A stretch of 7,428 bases of DNA from Spirochaetaceae bacterium (GTDB lineage Bacteria > Spirochaetota > Spirochaetia > Treponematales > Breznakiellaceae). Every line of letters begins with the position of its first letter. The stretch's first letter is position 1. This document shows positions 6,501-7,428 of this stretch, one piece after another. The notes under the pieces are model-generated. The model was not told the origin of the DNA and searched no databases. It saw only the letters and a program-made list of their open reading frames with translations. Location of the stretch: NCBI GenBank assembly GCA_031265635.1, contig JAISCK010000024.1:1-7428 (forward strand). The letters are read 5' to 3'. Both the position numbers and the translations under genes were made by a program.

Positions 6501-7143
6501 GATCGCGGCAAGCAGCCTCAGCTTTCCCCTACCCCCGGAAGACGGCGCGGCGCGGGACAGAGCCGAACCGGACGAGGCGGACCTTGAACTGGACCGCCTG
6601 CTTAAAAGCGCGGGACTGGAGGCGGCGGAATTCGGAACCATAGTCCACGCCTTTCTTGAAGAGCGCCTTGACGGAAAGAGGCCGGACATTCCGGGCGACA
6701 CAGCCTCCCGGCTCAGCGACAGGGATCTCGACAAAATCCGCTCCGTGTCGGAACACATGACCGGCCTCTTTATGGATTCAAACCTGGGGCAGCTTGCCGG
6801 AAGCGCACCCTCACGGGAAACCGAGTTCCCCTTTCTCACCAGAGTCAGCACACAATTCGGGCCGCTCATCATAAGCGGAAAAATCGACATGCTCTTTGAC
6901 TCAGGCGGCACGGTTCACGTCGTTGATTTCAAAACCGACAGAAAAGAAAATCCCCCGGACCACTACGGCCAGCTTGCGGTATACGCCAGGGCCGCCTCTG
7001 ATATTTTCGGCAAACCCGTGCGGACCTGGCTCTTCTACCTCCGCCGGGGCCACGCCATAGAACTCTCCGACGCCATAGAAACCATCAGCATAGAAAAGCT
7101 CGCCGAAGCGCACCTTCAACAGTTCCAGGCCGCGAAGATGTAA
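3535..7143 (+). CDS. addA: AddA-type ATP-dependent helicase/nuclease subunit A
   Basis: AddA is the ATP-driven 3'-5' translocating motor of AddAB and carries a nuclease for the other strand. The product has 1202 residues, close to Bacillus AddA (about 1230). UvrD/Rep (SF1A) motifs appear in order: Q-motif LNGEQ (10-14), Walker A AAGAGSGKT (27-35, Lys34), motif Ia ALTFTNKAA, Ic STIDSF, motif II DEFQD (373-377), motif III GDEKQSIYRFRGAD (415-428), motif IV YNYRS with Arg455, motif V ILTIHKSKGLEFP (780-792), and motif VI YVAMTRAE (860-867). The C-terminal PD-(D/E)XK nuclease shows GTIVH with His1038, GKID with Asp1118, Asp1131-Phe-Lys1133, and Gln1146-x3-Tyr1150. A proline-rich linker spans about 501-522. 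Four Fe-S cysteines are absent here and present in AddB, as expected for AddAB rather than a RecB-type arrangement. Overlap with addB (ATG 3535, addB TAA 3543-3545) implies translational coupling and near-equal subunit supply. Confidence 0.96.
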   Translation: MALNDILSGLNGEQREAARAGQNAVIAAGAGSGKTRVLAARYAWLVMEKGYRPEEILALTFTNKAANEMHSRIYALLREERDNQNAREAVENFHKARISTIDSFCASAARMVSGYYGIRSDFTSDDGAARDLAMRTALPFVLDHRDNPALQVLIADRKIKTVAEELFAETMLNYSPITSPLDFASFFEKQKKELLAQWVTLNGAVSALLDTLAGDLKAAPKETRFSSACAELLTRIPRPPDIASLLENPVSPGDARENSPEREGLLAYINALYSLGQVNRQGASKTAASQCVMDLREELCPSLQVLANYVLQAGIAASIFPLMEEFQTRHNRQKREAGILTFSDIARMAVDALTSYPGIRKIFKDEIRAVMIDEFQDNNSLQRDLIFLLSEKPDQSGRNIPGGGGLCPDKMFFVGDEKQSIYRFRGADVSVFRGLAKTLPAPEGENVLYLRYNYRSKPALIAAFNLVFGGILPGDSGVTPAPAVFLPKDSTGDDFESYYLPAQAPPDGEPEPRPESAPLAESAALHFYFLDEEELDAKDPGALAPADLEAASIARTIRNLVDNGCPVRDKTGSRPARWGDFAVLQRSRGHQHRLEKQFQDFNIPFNADQPAGLFSEAPVNDMHNYLRLLVYPEDRLAYAALLRSPFTRLSDETLAAVLSSGSTVPFDSGLEDTIPPAELEQYRACGERYKKLADAAKTLPVNELAARLWYDEGYRYETLWSPSSHMYGELFDYYFKLACDSDRQGKTLAEFIDYIEALISKEEKPDDLSLAAEQGEGVRILTIHKSKGLEFPIVFLYRCASNARRESNSGALCFSETWGPCVNFPQADGLPPGAAGNIFFELRKHEEAKKETAELRRLLYVAMTRAESALYVTASLPARTQKEEATRNEAAHNENPVMARLSGLEAKRSGRTDTFLDLLLPVLVSEGAYASGLFTVTMIPALTRTALAAEARNQGKAGPLISMLLAAEKAAPLYHGAAAAERQPCIPNRIAASSLSFPLPPEDGAARDRAEPDEADLELDRLLKSAGLEAAEFGTIVHAFLEERLDGKRPDIPGDTASRLSDRDLDKIRSVSEHMTGLFMDSNLGQLAGSAPSRETEFPFLTRVSTQFGPLIISGKIDMLFDSGGTVHVVDFKTDRKENPPDHYGQLAVYARAASDIFGKPVRTWLFYLRRGHAIELSDAIETISIEKLAEAHLQQFQAAKM

Positions 7144-7145
7144 CC

Positions 7146-7218
7146 GGGGAAGAAGAAGAGGAAGAAGATTTACCACGAAGTCGAAGAAGTCAAAAAAGTA
7201 AAAGAGGGAGAAGGGGGG
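7146..7218 (+). repeat. Purine-rich tract with GAA and GAAGTC-type short repeats
   Basis: Starting three bases after the addA stop, positions 7146-7168 are all purine and consist mainly of GAA and GAG triplets. After TTTACCAC, the related words GAAGTC, GAAGAAGTC and AAAAAAGTA follow in 9-bp steps, and then a second purine run ends in GGGGGG. No stem and T-run of a terminator is present. The segment resembles degenerate intergenic repeat DNA, and I see no start codon with a ribosome site. Confidence 0.6.
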
Positions 7219-7253
7219 CCTGTTTCCACACTGCCGGTTGCAAACAGCCGCCG

Positions 7254-7314
7254 TAGCGCCCGGCCCCCGCCCGATAAAGGCATGCGAGCAGGTGCGACGC
7301 ATGTCCCGGCGCTA
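7254..7314. repeat. Nested inverted repeat downstream of addA
   Basis: TAGCGCC (7254-7260) is the reverse complement of GGCGCTA (7308-7314). Inside it, CATGCG (7281-7286) is the reverse complement of CGCATG (7298-7303). The two nested stems could fold into one branched or interrupted hairpin. No T-run follows on either strand, so termination would need help. It may be a palindromic intergenic repeat. Confidence 0.45.
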
Positions 7315-7365
7315 ATGTAGCAAGGCGTAGGCCACATAAAATCCCCTGTATGCCATTGTGTCTCG

Positions 7366-7404
7366 AAGGGCCGCCCCTACGGCGCAGCCAAGGTCTGCGC
7401 CTAC
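7366..7404 (-). repeat. REP-like repeat: two 24-bp-spaced copies with a 7-bp stem
   Basis: AAGGGCCGCCCCTAC (7366-7380) and AAGGTCTGCGCCTAC (7390-7404) match at 12 of 15 positions and are spaced by 24 bp. The second copy is the right half of a hairpin: GGCGCAG (7381-7387) pairs perfectly with CTGCGCC (7395-7401) around CCAAGGT. Read on the - strand, the copies begin GTAGGCGC and GTAGGGGC, a style seen in dispersed palindromic intergenic repeats. The repeat may continue outside the window. Confidence 0.5.
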
Positions 7405-7428
7405 CCCCCAAGTGAGTACGGAAGAAGG

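Noticed and set aside
7190..7411. Small - strand gene downstream of addA (73 codons), with a second frame at 6901-7302
   Set aside because: They overlap repeat DNA or the addA nuclease domain, have low-complexity products, and show no ribosome site.

Overview
This window is dominated by one two-gene operon, addB-addA, which encodes both subunits of an AddAB-type helicase-nuclease for double-strand-break repair. The two genes overlap by 11 bp on the + strand and fill about 705-7143. All catalytic motifs are visible in both proteins: UvrD/Rep helicase motifs I-VI in AddA, a PD-(D/E)XK nuclease in each subunit, and the four cysteines of the AddB iron-sulfur cluster. The protein style, the short (946-residue) AddB without a Walker A motif, and the G+C-rich, repeat-bearing intergenic DNA suggest a spirochaete, perhaps an insect-gut Treponema. 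That placement is an inference from overall resemblance, not a demonstrated match.

The left flank (1-704) holds no confidently assigned gene, but it is highly structured. Positions 1-60 look like the last 19 codons of an upstream gene, followed at once by a perfect 10-bp stem-loop (61-83). Next come 15 head-to-tail copies of a 21-bp unit (130-444). Most units are centred on a full or partial palindrome related to GTTGTCGACAAC. The period equals two helical turns and seven codons, and no stop codon falls inside the array on either strand. A 120-codon open frame (85-447) with a good Shine-Dalgarno ends exactly after the last unit, but its coding status is doubtful.

Positions 473-659 form a 187-bp imperfect inverted repeat with TA at both ends and two-block terminal repeats (16 bp and 13 bp perfect). 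It looks like a miniature inverted-repeat transposable element (MITE). It carries a bidirectional terminator-like hairpin (552-589), which would insulate addAB from upstream transcription. The addB start (GTG at 705) lies 45 bp beyond the element, has no Shine-Dalgarno, and follows an extended -10-like sequence.

The right flank (7144-7428) has no supportable gene. It contains a purine-rich GAA/GAAGTC-type tract, a nested inverted repeat, and a 24-bp-spaced REP-like repeat with a 7-bp stem. No classical rho-independent terminator is visible directly after addA.

The best candidate for something undescribed is the helically phased 21-bp dyad array together with the neighbouring inverted-repeat element. 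The operon itself is a recognisable conserved repair system.
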